Shown here piece after piece: positions 18,598 to 27,868 of a stretch of 64,000 nt of DNA. Numbering within the stretch: the stretch's first letter is position 1; each line of letters begins with the position of its first letter. Origin of the DNA: Antarctobacter aquimaris (GTDB taxonomy: Bacteria > Pseudomonadota > Alphaproteobacteria > Rhodobacterales > Rhodobacteraceae). Made by a program: the position numbers and the translations under genes. The DNA lies in the NCBI RefSeq assembly GCF_900184945.1, contig NZ_FXYF01000001.1, positions 310,001-374,000 of the forward strand. The letters run 5' to 3'. Below the pieces are notes generated by a model that saw nothing but the letters and a program-made list of their open reading frames with translations, was not told the DNA's origin and did not search any database.

Positions 18598-19595
18598 CGG
18601 CGCTCCTGTCGCTGCACGAGATCAGCCAGACCTACGTCAACAGCCCCGATTTCGCCGAGCGGATGGCCGGGCTGATCGGCGCGGGCCGCGCCGAGACCCG
18701 CGTGCACGCCGTCGACCGCGTGAGTTTCGACATCGCCCCGGGCGAGGTGCTGGGGCTGGTGGGCGAATCCGGCTGCGGGAAATCCACGCTGGGGCGCATG
18801 GTGGCCGGGGTCGAGTCGCCCAGCGGCGGGTCGCTGTCCTACCTGGGCGCGCGGCTGGAGGACATGAGCCCGGCCCAGCGCCGGGCCTGGCAGCTTCAGG
18901 TTCAGATGATCTTTCAGGATCCCTTCGCCTCGCTCAATCCGCGGATGCGGGTGGAAAAGATCGTCGGTGAGGCGCCGGTGGCGCACGGACTGATCCGCGC
19001 GTCCGAGCGGCGCGATTACGTGGCGGACCTGCTGGGCAAGGTCGGGCTGTCGCCGGACGTGATGACGCGCTATCCGCACCAGTTTTCCGGCGGGCAGCGG
19101 CAGCGGGTGGGCATCGCGCGGGCTTTGGCGCTGAAGCCGCGCCTGATCGTCTGCGACGAGGCGATCTCTGCGCTCGACGTGTCGATCCAGGCGCAGGTGC
19201 TGAACCTGTTCGAGGACCTGCGGGCCGAGTTCGGCTTTGCCTACCTCTTCATCAGCCATGACCTGGGCGCGGTGGCGCATGTGGCCGACCGGGTGGCGAT
19301 CATGTACCTGGGCCGGCTGGTCGAGATCGGCACAGCGGACGAGGTGTTTTCCGACCCGCGCCACCCCTACACCCGCGTCCTGCTGGACGAGGCCCCCCGT
19401 CTGGACCGCCGCGCGCAGGACTACACCCCGATCAAGGGCGAGATCCCTTCGCCGCTGAACCCACCTTCGGGCTGCGCCTTTCACCCGCGCTGCCCGGTGG
19501 CCGCGCCCCTGTGTGCGCAGCGTTTGCCCGCGTTGAAGCCGGGACCTGAAGGACGGCTGGCTGCCTGCCTGCGCGCGACCGGGGAAGTGGCATGA
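18594..19595 (+). CDS. ABC transporter ATP-binding protein (DppF/OppF-type)
   Basis: 333 residues from the ATG at 18594 overlapping the previous stop. Walker A G-E-S-G-C-G-K-S-T, signature F-S-G-G-Q-R-Q-R-V, Walker B L-I-V-C-D-E-A-I-S-A-L-D, and the C-terminal cysteine cluster C-A-F-H-P-R-C-P at about 297-304. A small insertion after the first strand (F-A-E-R-M-A-G-L-I-G-A-G-R-A-E) is unusual but falls before Walker A and should not affect catalysis. Partner of the preceding ATPase. Confidence 0.94.
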   Translation: MTALLSLHEISQTYVNSPDFAERMAGLIGAGRAETRVHAVDRVSFDIAPGEVLGLVGESGCGKSTLGRMVAGVESPSGGSLSYLGARLEDMSPAQRRAWQLQVQMIFQDPFASLNPRMRVEKIVGEAPVAHGLIRASERRDYVADLLGKVGLSPDVMTRYPHQFSGGQRQRVGIARALALKPRLIVCDEAISALDVSIQAQVLNLFEDLRAEFGFAYLFISHDLGAVAHVADRVAIMYLGRLVEIGTADEVFSDPRHPYTRVLLDEAPRLDRRAQDYTPIKGEIPSPLNPPSGCAFHPRCPVAAPLCAQRLPALKPGPEGRLAACLRATGEVA

Positions 19596-21232
19596 GCGCG
19601 CTGCACCGCATCCTGCTGGGCGAGGTTCCGGCGGCAGAGCGCCGCGCCGAGTGGCTGGGGCTGCCTGGCTTCGGGTCTGTCGCTGATGCGTTGGCCGCGG
19701 CGCGCCCGGCGGGGCAGGCGCTGCACGCCTCGGGGCCGGGGTTTGCCATTGCCTGCGGGTCGCCCCACGCGGCGCGGATCGGGGCCGACCTGTTGCGCGC
19801 GGGTGGCAACGCGGCGGATGCGGCGGCAGGGGCGGCGCTGGCCATGATGGTGGCCGATCCGCCCAATGCCTCGCCCGCAGGACGCGCGCACATCTTGTAT
19901 GCAGGTTGTGGACAAGAGGCGCGCGCCATTGACGGGGCGACTTTTGCACCTGCGACCCTGCCCGAGGGGGTGCACCACCTGCCCGATGCCCAATCGCTGC
20001 CCATTCCCGGCGCGGTGCGGGCGATCCTGCGGCTGAGCGCCGAGGCGGGCAGGCTGCCGCTGCGAGATGTTGTCGGTCCCGCGCGGGACCTTGCGCGGGA
20101 GGGGTTTGCCGTGCCGCCGGAGCTGGCGCGGATCTGGGCCTGGCGCGCGCCCGAGCTGCGCGACCCGGACGCACGGCGCTGCTACCTGCCCGGCGGCCGC
20201 GCGCCCAAGGCGGGTGAGACCTTTGCCCAGCCGGGGCTGGCCGGGTTCTTCGATCACCTGATCGAGACCGGCCATGACCCCTTTGCCGACCCGGACTATG
20301 CCGGGGCCTTTGCCGCGCGCATGGCCGACAAGGGCGCGTTCTGGACCGCCGAGGACCTGCTCTCCGCCGACCCGCCGGAGGGGGAGACGGTGACGCTGGA
20401 CCGCGATGGCTGGCGGCTGACCAGCATCGGGCGGCAGGGCTGGGGCCATACGCTGCTGCGCATCGCCGGGCTGAGCGCGCAGCGCACCGGCGATCTGCTG
20501 GAGGCCGCTCTTGCGCACCTGCTGGCGATCCTGCGCGCCTTCGAGGAGCGACCCGAGCACCTGCGCTCGCTCAGCCCCTTGCCCGATCCGCTGCCCTGGG
20601 GGGACCTGGAATCGCGTCTGCGTGACCCGCTGCCCGGCCTGGCCGAGACCCCGCGCGAACTGCACGCGGCGGTGAGCCGCCTCAGTGCGTCCCATGCCGA
20701 GGACCGCGACACCACCCACCTGTCGGTGATCGACGGGGACGGGATGCGCGTGGCGCTGACGCAGTCCATCGGCCCGCATTTCGGCGCGCGGGTGGCCGAC
20801 CCCGACACCGGCATCCTGATCGCCCATTCCTACCGCATGGCCGAGGCTCCCGCCCCCGGCGCGCGCGACGTCACCGAACAGTGCCCCTGCCTGCTGGACA
20901 TCGGCGCGGCGCGCTACGCGCTGGGCGGCGCGGGCAGCGAGCGGATCCCGGGCGCCGTCACAGCGGTGATCTGCGGGCTGCTGGAGGGGCGGGGCCTGCG
21001 TGACGCGATCTGCGCGCCGCGCGTCAACTGGGTCGGCGACACGGTGCGCGCCCATGTCGATGCCCCACGCGGGCTGGAACAGCGGCTGGCCGCAGCAGGC
21101 GCGCCGCTCAGCTTTACCGGGCGCGGGCCGGTGGACCACCTCGGGATCGTGCAGGCGGCGGGCCGTCGCGCGGATGGCACCTGTGAGGCCGCCGCCGACC
21201 CTGCCTATTCCGGCGCGGCACTCGCCGGCTGA
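19592..21232 (+). CDS. Gamma-glutamyltransferase family protein (transporter-linked)
   Basis: 546 residues without an evident signal peptide. The N-terminal part has the A-D-L-L-R-A-G-G-N-A-A-D-A-A segment of the family. The autocleavage/nucleophile site R-D-T-T-H-L-S-V-I-D places the catalytic threonine at residue 374, so an Ntn-hydrolase large/small subunit split is expected there. Members hydrolyse or transfer gamma-glutamyl groups or related N-acyl bonds. It is translationally coupled to the peptide-type transporter, suggesting it works in the cytoplasm on the imported substrate. A second, exported paralogue lies at 56795. Confidence 0.88.
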   Translation: MSALHRILLGEVPAAERRAEWLGLPGFGSVADALAAARPAGQALHASGPGFAIACGSPHAARIGADLLRAGGNAADAAAGAALAMMVADPPNASPAGRAHILYAGCGQEARAIDGATFAPATLPEGVHHLPDAQSLPIPGAVRAILRLSAEAGRLPLRDVVGPARDLAREGFAVPPELARIWAWRAPELRDPDARRCYLPGGRAPKAGETFAQPGLAGFFDHLIETGHDPFADPDYAGAFAARMADKGAFWTAEDLLSADPPEGETVTLDRDGWRLTSIGRQGWGHTLLRIAGLSAQRTGDLLEAALAHLLAILRAFEERPEHLRSLSPLPDPLPWGDLESRLRDPLPGLAETPRELHAAVSRLSASHAEDRDTTHLSVIDGDGMRVALTQSIGPHFGARVADPDTGILIAHSYRMAEAPAPGARDVTEQCPCLLDIGAARYALGGAGSERIPGAVTAVICGLLEGRGLRDAICAPRVNWVGDTVRAHVDAPRGLEQRLAAAGAPLSFTGRGPVDHLGIVQAAGRRADGTCEAAADPAYSGAALAG

Positions 21233-21247
21233 AACAAGGAGAACCCC

Positions 21248-22669
21248 ATGCAGAACGCCAACCCCCTCTGGGAACTCGTCGATGCCCGCAAGGATCGCTT
21301 CATCGACCTGGCCGACCGGGTCTTTGACACGCCGGAAACGCTGTACCGCGAATACCGTTCGGTCGCCGAGCACCGGCAGGCGCTGCACGAGATGGGCTTT
21401 CGCGTCACCGAGGGACCTGCGGGCATCCCCACGGCGATCCTGGGAGAGGCGGGTGACGAAGGCCCGGTGATCGCCATCCTGGGCGAATACGACGCGCTGC
21501 CCGGCCTCAGCCAGGCGCCCGGCGTCGCCGAGCACAGGCCGCTGGAGCAGGGCGGCAACGGCCACGGCTGCGGCCACAACCTGCTGGGCGCGGCGGCCCT
21601 GCTGGCGGCGACGGCGGTCAAGGACTGGTTGGAGACGGCGGGCATCAAGGCCCGTGTGCGCTACTACGGCTGCCCCGCCGAAGAGGGCGGCGCGGCCAAG
21701 ACCTACATGGTGCGCGAGGGGCTGTTCGACGACGTGACCGCCGCGATCAGCTGGCACCCGGCCACGTTTACCGCCGTGAACGAGGCGCGGTCGCTGGCGA
21801 ACACGCGCATCGACTTTACCTTTCACGGCAAGGCGGCGCATGCGGCGGGTGCGCCGGAACTGGGCCGCAGCGCGCTTGACGCGGTCGAGCTGATGAACGT
21901 CGGCGTGAACTACATGCGCGAGCACATGCCCGACGATGCGCGTATACACTATGCATATCTCGATGCCGGCGGCGTCGCGCCCAACGTGGTGCAGGCCCGC
22001 GCCACGGTGCGCCAGCTGATCCGCGCGCGCCACCTGCCGGACCTCCAGGGGCTGGTGGCCCGCGTGCGCAAGATCGCCGAAGGGGCGTCGCTGATGACCG
22101 AAACGCGCGTCACCTCGCATGTCTATTCCGGCGTGTCGAACCTGCTGGGCAACCGCCCGCTGGAAGAGGCGATGCAGGCGGAACTCGAGCGGCTGGGGCC
22201 GGTCCCCTTCGACGAGGACGACCGCGCCTTTGCCCGCGAGATACAGAAGACGCTGACCCCGGAGGAGATCCGCGCCACCTTTCGCCGGATCGGCATGAAG
22301 CCGGACCCCTCGCTGGCGCTGTGCGACTTCATCGCGCCGCTGGATCGCACGCACGAGGGCGGCGATGGGTCGACCGACGTGGGCGATGTCAGCTGGGCGG
22401 TGCCGACGGTGCAGGCGCGGGTGACGACCTGCGCGGTGGGCACGCCGTTCCATACCTGGCAGACCGTGGCGCAGGGCAAGACGCCCGCCGCGCACAAGGG
22501 CATGGTCTACGCGGCCAAGGTCATGGCGGCCACGGCGCGCGCGGTCATGCAGAACCCCGCGCTGGCCGAGGCGGCGGCGCGGACCCACCGCGAGCACCTC
22601 AATGAGACGCCCTATGCCTGCCCGATCCCGCCCGAGATCACGCCGCCGGTGATGGTCGAGGACGGCTGA
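21248..22669 (+). CDS. M20 family amidohydrolase (AbgB-like)
   Basis: 473 residues, ribosome-binding site AAGGAG. M20/M20D peptidase features: the E80-Y-D82-A-L-P-G strand end, the metal motif G-H-G-C-G-H-N (residues 105-111, C108 and H110), the acidic pair in C-P-A-E-E-G-G-A, and a dimerisation domain starting F-H-G-K-A-A-H-A. The overall pattern resembles p-aminobenzoyl-glutamate hydrolase subunit B and related amidohydrolases. It probably removes an N-acyl group from, or splits an amide in, the compound brought in by the upstream transporter. It is the likely last gene of the operon. Confidence 0.9.
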   Translation: MQNANPLWELVDARKDRFIDLADRVFDTPETLYREYRSVAEHRQALHEMGFRVTEGPAGIPTAILGEAGDEGPVIAILGEYDALPGLSQAPGVAEHRPLEQGGNGHGCGHNLLGAAALLAATAVKDWLETAGIKARVRYYGCPAEEGGAAKTYMVREGLFDDVTAAISWHPATFTAVNEARSLANTRIDFTFHGKAAHAAGAPELGRSALDAVELMNVGVNYMREHMPDDARIHYAYLDAGGVAPNVVQARATVRQLIRARHLPDLQGLVARVRKIAEGASLMTETRVTSHVYSGVSNLLGNRPLEEAMQAELERLGPVPFDEDDRAFAREIQKTLTPEEIRATFRRIGMKPDPSLALCDFIAPLDRTHEGGDGSTDVGDVSWAVPTVQARVTTCAVGTPFHTWQTVAQGKTPAAHKGMVYAAKVMAATARAVMQNPALAEAAARTHREHLNETPYACPIPPEITPPVMVEDG

Positions 22670-22745
22670 GGACGCCAGAGGACGGCTTTACCGCCGGCTC
22701 CGGCCGTTTATGGTGGCGTCGAGCCAGCCCCGCAGGAGATCCCGC

Positions 22746-23276
22746 ATGACCCCGCAGACCGTGCCCGACGCCGTCTTTCACACGAGGGTGCGCAACCCCG
22801 AACTGGAAGGCGACAACCCCTTCGAATGGAAGGACGTCACCAGCAACGAGATCTTTGCCGGACGCCGCGTGGTGCTGTTTGCCCTGCCCGGCGCCTATAC
22901 CCCGGCCTGTTCGGAAAGCCATCTGCCCGGGTATGAGCGCCTGCACGACGATTTCTGGGCACAGGAGGTCGACGAGGTGATCTGCCTGTCGGTCAACGAT
23001 GCCTTTGTCATGTACCAGTGGGCCAAGGCGCTGGGCATCCAGAAGGTGCGGATGCTGCCCGACGGCAACGGCGAATTCACCCGCAAGATGGGGATGCTGG
23101 TGGACCGCTCCGCCACCGGCATGGGGATGCGCAGCTGGCGCTATTCGATGCTGGTCGAGGACCGGCAGATCGTGCAGCTGTTCGCCGAGCCGGGGTTTGG
23201 CGACAACCCGCCCGGCGTCCCGGTCAAGGTTTCGGGGGCCGAGACCATGCTGGACTACCTGCGCGCGGCGAAGTGA
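22746..23276 (+). CDS. Peroxiredoxin, Prx5 type
   Basis: 176 residues from the ATG at 22746 preceded by AGGAG. The peroxidatic cysteine is C55 in the diagnostic P-G-A-Y-T-P-A-C-S motif, with the conserved arginine in R-S-W-R-Y-S. No second conserved cysteine at the usual Prx5 resolving position is apparent, so glutathione or another thiol may resolve it. It reduces hydrogen peroxide and alkyl hydroperoxides in the cytoplasm. It is 76 bp from the amidohydrolase and convergent with the aminotransferase gene (3-bp gap), so it probably has its own promoter. Confidence 0.93.
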   Translation: MTPQTVPDAVFHTRVRNPELEGDNPFEWKDVTSNEIFAGRRVVLFALPGAYTPACSESHLPGYERLHDDFWAQEVDEVICLSVNDAFVMYQWAKALGIQKVRMLPDGNGEFTRKMGMLVDRSATGMGMRSWRYSMLVEDRQIVQLFAEPGFGDNPPGVPVKVSGAETMLDYLRAAK

Positions 23277-23279
23277 CGC

Positions 23280-24557
23280 CTAGCGCGCGGCAATCGCCTG
23301 CGCGGCCTTGCGCACGGCGGCTTCGGTGAGGTCCAGGTCATCCTCGGTCAGGGCGAGCGAGGGGTAGAGCTTGCCCGGCGACTTGAACACGCCGTTTTCC
23401 CGCAGCGTGGCGTTCCAGAGGGCGCTGGCCTGCGGGTCGCGGTGCCGCGCGCTGCGGTAGTCGACCGGATCGGCGTCGGTGAAATACAGATCGAACAGCG
23501 TGGGGTCGCCGCAGACGCGGTACGCGATGCCGGCCTCTGTCAGCGCGGCGCTCTGCATGTCCATCAGCCGCTGGCCCAGGGCGCGCAGCCTGTCATACTG
23601 GCCGGGGCGGCGCAGCACTTCCATGGTCTTCAGCCCGGCCACGGCGGCCACCGGGTTGCCCGACAGCGTGCCCAGCTGCATCAGCCAGCGGTCGGCCCCC
23701 ACCAAGGCCTTGTCGAAATGTGCCATGATCTCTGTGGATGCGCCCAGCGCGGCGAGGGGAAAGCCGCCGCCGATGATCTTGCCCAGGGTGACGATGTCCG
23801 GCACCACGCCATAGCGTTCCTGCGCGCCGCCATAGGCGAGGCGAAAGCCGGTCACGATCTCGTCGAAGATCAGCAGCACGCCGTGCCGGGTGCAGAGGTC
23901 GCGCAGGCCTTGCAGGTAGCCGGGGCGCGGCGGGATGATCCGTTGCAGCGGCTCCACGATGATGGCGGCGATGTCACCGTGTTCGGACAACAGGGAGGCG
24001 ACGGCGTCGAGATCGTTGAACGGCGCGATCAGCATTTCGTCCGCCACGCCCTGCGGAATGCCGGCGCTGTCGGGGACAGGGGTCGGAAAGTTGACCTCGC
24101 GCGCGGGGGCGAGGCTCATCTGCGCCTCGGCGGACATGCCGTGGTAGCCGCCTTCGAACTTCAGGATCTTCGGCTTGCCGGTATAGGCGCGGGCAAGGCG
24201 CATCGCGTACATGTCCGCCTCGCCGCCCGAGGCGACAAAGCGCACCTGTTCGCAGCAGGGCACAGCGGCGACAATCGCCTCCGCCAGTTCGATCCCGCGC
24301 GCGTTGTTGGCGAAAAAGGTCATGCCAAGGGGCAGCTGTTCCAGCACCGCTTCCATGACCTCGGGGTGGCCGTGGCCCAGCAGCATGGGACCGGAGCCGA
24401 TCAGGTAGTCGACATACTCGGTGCCGTCCTCATCCCAGACGCGCGATCCCTGGCCGCGTGCGATGACGATGCCGGGATCGAAGTTGCCAAAGCCGCCAGC
24501 GGGCAGCACGGCGCGGGCGCGGGCGATCCATTCGGCCTGGCTGTGCAGTCTGTTCAT
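23280..24557 (-). CDS. Class III aminotransferase (glutamate-1-semialdehyde aminomutase-like)
   Basis: 425 residues. PLP-binding features: S110-G-G-E-A-D phosphate-binding turn, F-E-G-G-Y-H-G (about 134-140), D232-E-I-V-T-G-F-R and the Schiff-base lysine K260 in T-L-G-K-I-I-G-G-G. It resembles glutamate-1-semialdehyde aminomutase-like transaminases rather than hemL itself, since it sits at the end of a catabolic operon. The start is 4 bp after the upstream gene. The probable role is transamination of an amino-aldehyde or amino acid produced by the racemase/dehydratase enzymes encoded upstream. Confidence 0.88.
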   Translation of the reverse strand: MNRLHSQAEWIARARAVLPAGGFGNFDPGIVIARGQGSRVWDEDGTEYVDYLIGSGPMLLGHGHPEVMEAVLEQLPLGMTFFANNARGIELAEAIVAAVPCCEQVRFVASGGEADMYAMRLARAYTGKPKILKFEGGYHGMSAEAQMSLAPAREVNFPTPVPDSAGIPQGVADEMLIAPFNDLDAVASLLSEHGDIAAIIVEPLQRIIPPRPGYLQGLRDLCTRHGVLLIFDEIVTGFRLAYGGAQERYGVVPDIVTLGKIIGGGFPLAALGASTEIMAHFDKALVGADRWLMQLGTLSGNPVAAVAGLKTMEVLRRPGQYDRLRALGQRLMDMQSAALTEAGIAYRVCGDPTLFDLYFTDADPVDYRSARHRDPQASALWNATLRENGVFKSPGKLYPSLALTEDDLDLTEAAVRKAAQAIAAR

Positions 24558-24561
24558 CGTC

Positions 24562-25665
24562 TCACTCCAGGGTCAGGTCGGGCGCGCCCAGTGCCGCGCG
24601 GTCGGGGATGATGCCCAGGCCGGGGCCTTCGGGCGGGGCGATGCGGCCGTTGCGGCGGGTCGGCGCCTCGGGCGCAAGGCGGGGGGCGACATAGCCCGAC
24701 AGGTCGCAGACGTTCAGCAGGCGGGCCGGGTCGGTCGCGGCCCCCAGGTGCAGGGCGGCGGCGGTGACGATGTCCGACCCCCAGGTGCATTCGATGCACA
24801 TCTGCGGGCCAAGGTGCAGGCAGAGGTCGCGCGCCCGGCGCAACGGCGACAGCCCGCCGAACTTGGACAGCTTCAACGCCAGCGCGTCCATGATGCCCAG
24901 TCGGTGCGCCTCCAGCAGGCTGGCGGTGTCATGCACCAGCTCGTCCAGCTTCATCGGCAGGCCGGTGGCGGCGCGGACACGGGCGCAATCGGCCAGCGTG
25001 GCGCAGGGCTGTTCCAGCATGATGTCCAGGTGCGCCACGGCGCGACCCACCCGTGTCGCCGCCAGGCTGGTGGCGCCGCAGTTCCAGTCGCCGTAGACCA
25101 GCGGTCCGGGGCCGACTGTTTCGCGCACCCTTGTCAGGCGCTCCACGTCCGTCTGCCAGTCGCCCGAGGCGCCCAGCTTGACCTGGAACTGGGTGATGCC
25201 CTCGGCCTGCGCCTCTCGCGCGATGCGCGCCATTTCCTCCGGGGCGACGCAGGTGATGGAGTGGTACAGCGGCATATCCGCCTGCCTGCGTCCGCCAAGA
25301 AGCGCATAAAGCGGCAGCCCCGCGACCTGCCCGCAGAGGTCCCACAGGGCAATGTCCAGCGCGGACTTCGCGTAGACATGACCGGGCAGATAGGCGTCGG
25401 CGCGGGCCATCAGCGCCTCCGGCCCCACCGGGTCCGCCCCCAGCAGGACCGGGGCCAGGTCGGCCAGTGCGGGGGCGACGCCGCGCGCGTAGGCGGGCAG
25501 GTAGTGCGGGATCGGGCAGACCTCGCCCCAGCCGGTCAGGCCGCTGTCGGTGTCCAGCGCGAGGACCACGGTTTCCACCGTGTCGCAGGTCTTGCCTTCG
25601 GCCATGTAGTAGGCGGCGTGGCTGGTCAGCGGGACGTGCCACAGGCTGAGGCGGGTGATCTTCAT
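24562..25665 (-). CDS. Mandelate racemase/muconate lactonizing enzyme family protein 1
   Basis: 367 residues from the ATG at 25665, which overlaps the stop of the next enzyme gene (ATGA). Enolase-superfamily signs: capping domain (1-120), second-strand lysine in F-Q-V-K-L-G-A, metal ligands in V-Y-G-D-W-N, I-M-L-E-Q-P-C and M-K-L-D-E-L, and the sixth-strand lysine in L-A-L-K-L-S-K-F-G-G-L. Two lysines on opposite faces fit the MLE subgroup with racemase, epimerase or syn-dehydratase activity. The N-terminal half resembles hydroxyproline-betaine 2-epimerase-like proteins from roseobacters. Substrate inferred only from neighbours. Confidence 0.88.
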   Translation of the reverse strand: MKITRLSLWHVPLTSHAAYYMAEGKTCDTVETVVLALDTDSGLTGWGEVCPIPHYLPAYARGVAPALADLAPVLLGADPVGPEALMARADAYLPGHVYAKSALDIALWDLCGQVAGLPLYALLGGRRQADMPLYHSITCVAPEEMARIAREAQAEGITQFQVKLGASGDWQTDVERLTRVRETVGPGPLVYGDWNCGATSLAATRVGRAVAHLDIMLEQPCATLADCARVRAATGLPMKLDELVHDTASLLEAHRLGIMDALALKLSKFGGLSPLRRARDLCLHLGPQMCIECTWGSDIVTAAALHLGAATDPARLLNVCDLSGYVAPRLAPEAPTRRNGRIAPPEGPGLGIIPDRAALGAPDLTLE

Positions 25666-26768
25666 GCGCCATACTCTGCAATCGCGGGGCCAAGGCTGTC
25701 GAAATCGGGTGTGACGCCCAGGCCGGGCGTATCGGTGGCGTACAGGCGACCCTCCCGCGCCATGGGACCGCCAAGGCCCGTCGAACGGGTGTTGTAGTTC
25801 ATCAGGTCGGTGGTGTTCTGAAGGTACTCGGCCGGTGTGGAGGCGGCGAAATGCGCGACGGCGGCCGAGGCGATCTCGCCGCCCCAACTGTCCTCGGAGA
25901 CCACCGGGATGCGGTTGTCGATGAGAAAGTCGCGCACCCGTCGCGCCTTGGACAGGCCGCCGAGGTTGGAGATCTTGAGACAGCAGATCTCGGCCCCCCG
26001 GTCGGCCACGATGCGCTGCGCGGCCAACATGCCGGTCACGCATTCGTCCAGCTTCATCGGCTGTTCGGCCACCCGGCGCACCTGCTGGCACTCCTCGTAG
26101 GTGCGGCAGGGCTGTTCCAGGATGTAGTCGAGCGCCCGCGTTGCCCGCGCCACGCGGATCGCGTTGTCCACCCGCCAGCCCTGGTTGGCGTCGGCCATGG
26201 CCTTTTCGCCCGGCTCCAGCAGGGCCACCCCGGCATGGATGCGGTCGATGTCGCCAGACCAGTCGGCGCCCACCTTGATCTGGAACTGCCGGTAGCCCTG
26301 CGCGCGGTAGCCGCGCATTTCCGCCTCGGTCTCCTTGACCGGCTTTTGCGGCGCGACGCGGTACATCGGTGCGCCATCGGTCAGCTTGCCGCCCATCAGC
26401 ACCCAGATAGGTTGCCCGCAGGCCTGGCCGAGGATGTCCCAGCAGGCGGCGTCAAACGGTGCCTTGGCATAGCCGTGGCCCTGCACGGTGGCGTCCATGA
26501 GACCCTCGATCCAGGCCAGCTGGCGCGGGTCCTCGCCCAGCAGGCGTGGCGCGACCAGCCGGGCCAGAGCGGCGACCCCCTCGGAATGGGCGACCATGTA
26601 ATTTTCACCGCAGGGCGTGAACTCGCCGCAGCCTTGCAGCCCCGCATCGGTGTCGATCACCACGACGCTGGCCTGCGCCGTCTCGATGACGTTGCCCGCA
26701 CCCCAGCGGTAGGCGCCGCCGACGTAAGGCAGGCCGGTGCGGTAGAGGCGGATGCGGGTGATTTTCAT
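25662..26768 (-). CDS. Mandelate racemase family protein 2, cis-3-hydroxy-L-proline dehydratase-like
   Basis: 368 residues from the ATG at 26768. MLE-subgroup residues: K in F-Q-I-K-V-G-A-D-W, metal ligands in M-A-D-A-N-Q-G, Y-I-L-E-Q-P-C and M-K-L-D-E-C, and K in C-C-L-K-I-S-N-L-G-G-L. The opening R-I-R-L-Y-R-T-G-L-P-Y-V-G-G, the M-Y-R-V-A-P-Q-K segment and the N-Y-N-T-R-S-T-G-L-G-G-P stretch match what I recall of cis-3-hydroxy-L-proline dehydratases. It shares the fold and start (M-K-I-T-R) with the adjacent paralogue but is clearly diverged. Specific substrate is moderate confidence; family is firm. Confidence 0.88.
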   Translation of the reverse strand: MKITRIRLYRTGLPYVGGAYRWGAGNVIETAQASVVVIDTDAGLQGCGEFTPCGENYMVAHSEGVAALARLVAPRLLGEDPRQLAWIEGLMDATVQGHGYAKAPFDAACWDILGQACGQPIWVLMGGKLTDGAPMYRVAPQKPVKETEAEMRGYRAQGYRQFQIKVGADWSGDIDRIHAGVALLEPGEKAMADANQGWRVDNAIRVARATRALDYILEQPCRTYEECQQVRRVAEQPMKLDECVTGMLAAQRIVADRGAEICCLKISNLGGLSKARRVRDFLIDNRIPVVSEDSWGGEIASAAVAHFAASTPAEYLQNTTDLMNYNTRSTGLGGPMAREGRLYATDTPGLGVTPDFDSLGPAIAEYGA

Positions 26769-26784
26769 CGCGCGCCTGTCGGGG

Positions 26785-27868
26785 TCACGGCAGCACGACG
26801 ATGTTGCCGGTGTGTCGCTTGGCGACAAAGGCGGTCTGCGCGGCGCGCAACTCTTCCAGCGGGTAGGTCGCGGCCAGCGCGGGCCTGATCTCTCCGTCTT
26901 CGATGTAGCGGATCAGGTTGGGCATCACCTCGGGGTCCGATCACGGTGGAGCCGGTGAAGGTCAGGTCGCGCAGGTAGAGCGTGCGCAGGTCCAGCTCGA
27001 CCATCGGCCCGGCGATGGCGCCGGAACAGGTGTAGCGCCCGCCGCGCTCCAGCACGTCGATCAGGGTCGACCAGTAGGGGCCGCCGACCACATCGGCAAC
27101 GACGGTGATCCGGTCATCGCCTAGCGCGGCCCGCAGGTTGTCCGGTGCGCGGGGCAGGACGCGGTCGGCCCCCAGAGCCGTCACATCGGCGTGCTTAGGC
27201 TCGGAGGCCAGCGCGATCACCCGCGCGCCGCGCCGCTTGGCCAGCTGCACCAGCGCGCCGCCCACCCCGCCCGAGGCGCCGGGCACCAGCACGGTGTCCG
27301 AGGTGTCGACATGCGCGCGGGTCAGCATGCCCTCGGCGGTGGAGTAGGAGCAGGAGAAGGTGGCCAGTTCGGCATCCGACAGGGGCGAGTCGATGGCCAG
27401 CGCGTTCTGCGACGGCATCGTGGTGTACTCGGCAAAGCCGCCGTCCCGCTCGGAGCCAAAGTAGCCTGCCTTGGACTTGTCCAAGGGAGCCTGCGGGTCG
27501 CGCAGCCAGTTGTCGGTGATGACGCGCTGGCCGATGCGCGCGGGGTCCACGCCGTCGCCCACGGCGACGATCTCGCCGCAGGCGTCCGCGCCCTGGATGC
27601 GCGGAAAGGCGATGGGCGCGCCGCCCCAGGCGGGGTCCTCCTGACCGACCTTGTCATAGATGCCGCCGGTGGTGGCGCTGGTGACCGTCTTGGAATACCA
27701 ACCGGTGCGCGTGTTGATGTCGGTGTTGTTCAGCCCGCAGGCGAGGACGCGGACCAGCACCTCGCCCGGGGCGGGGTCGGGGCGCGGCCAGTCGGTGCGG
27801 AAGACAAGCTGGTCCATGTCGCCGTGGCCCATCGTGACCATGGCGCGCATCGTGTCGGGCAGGGTCAT
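26785..27868 (-). pseudogene. MDR-superfamily alcohol dehydrogenase, frameshifted near the C-terminus
   Basis: The frame from the ATG at 27868 encodes a medium-chain dehydrogenase with a Rossmann motif G-A-S-G-G-V-G-G-A and the N-terminal G-A-D-A-C-G-E-I-V. It is intact up to G-S-T-V-I-G-P near 26936. There the reading passes into Arg/His/Gln-rich nonsense and runs on to 26765. Removing one base from the run of four G at 26932-26935 (plus strand) restores E-V-M-P-N-L-I-R-Y-I-E-D-G and the family-typical ending H-T-G-N-I-V-V-L-P with a stop at 26785. It overlaps the GcvT gene by ATGA. It may be a true mutation or an error in a homopolymer. Oxidation of an alcohol intermediate in the cluster would be its role. 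Confidence 0.82.
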
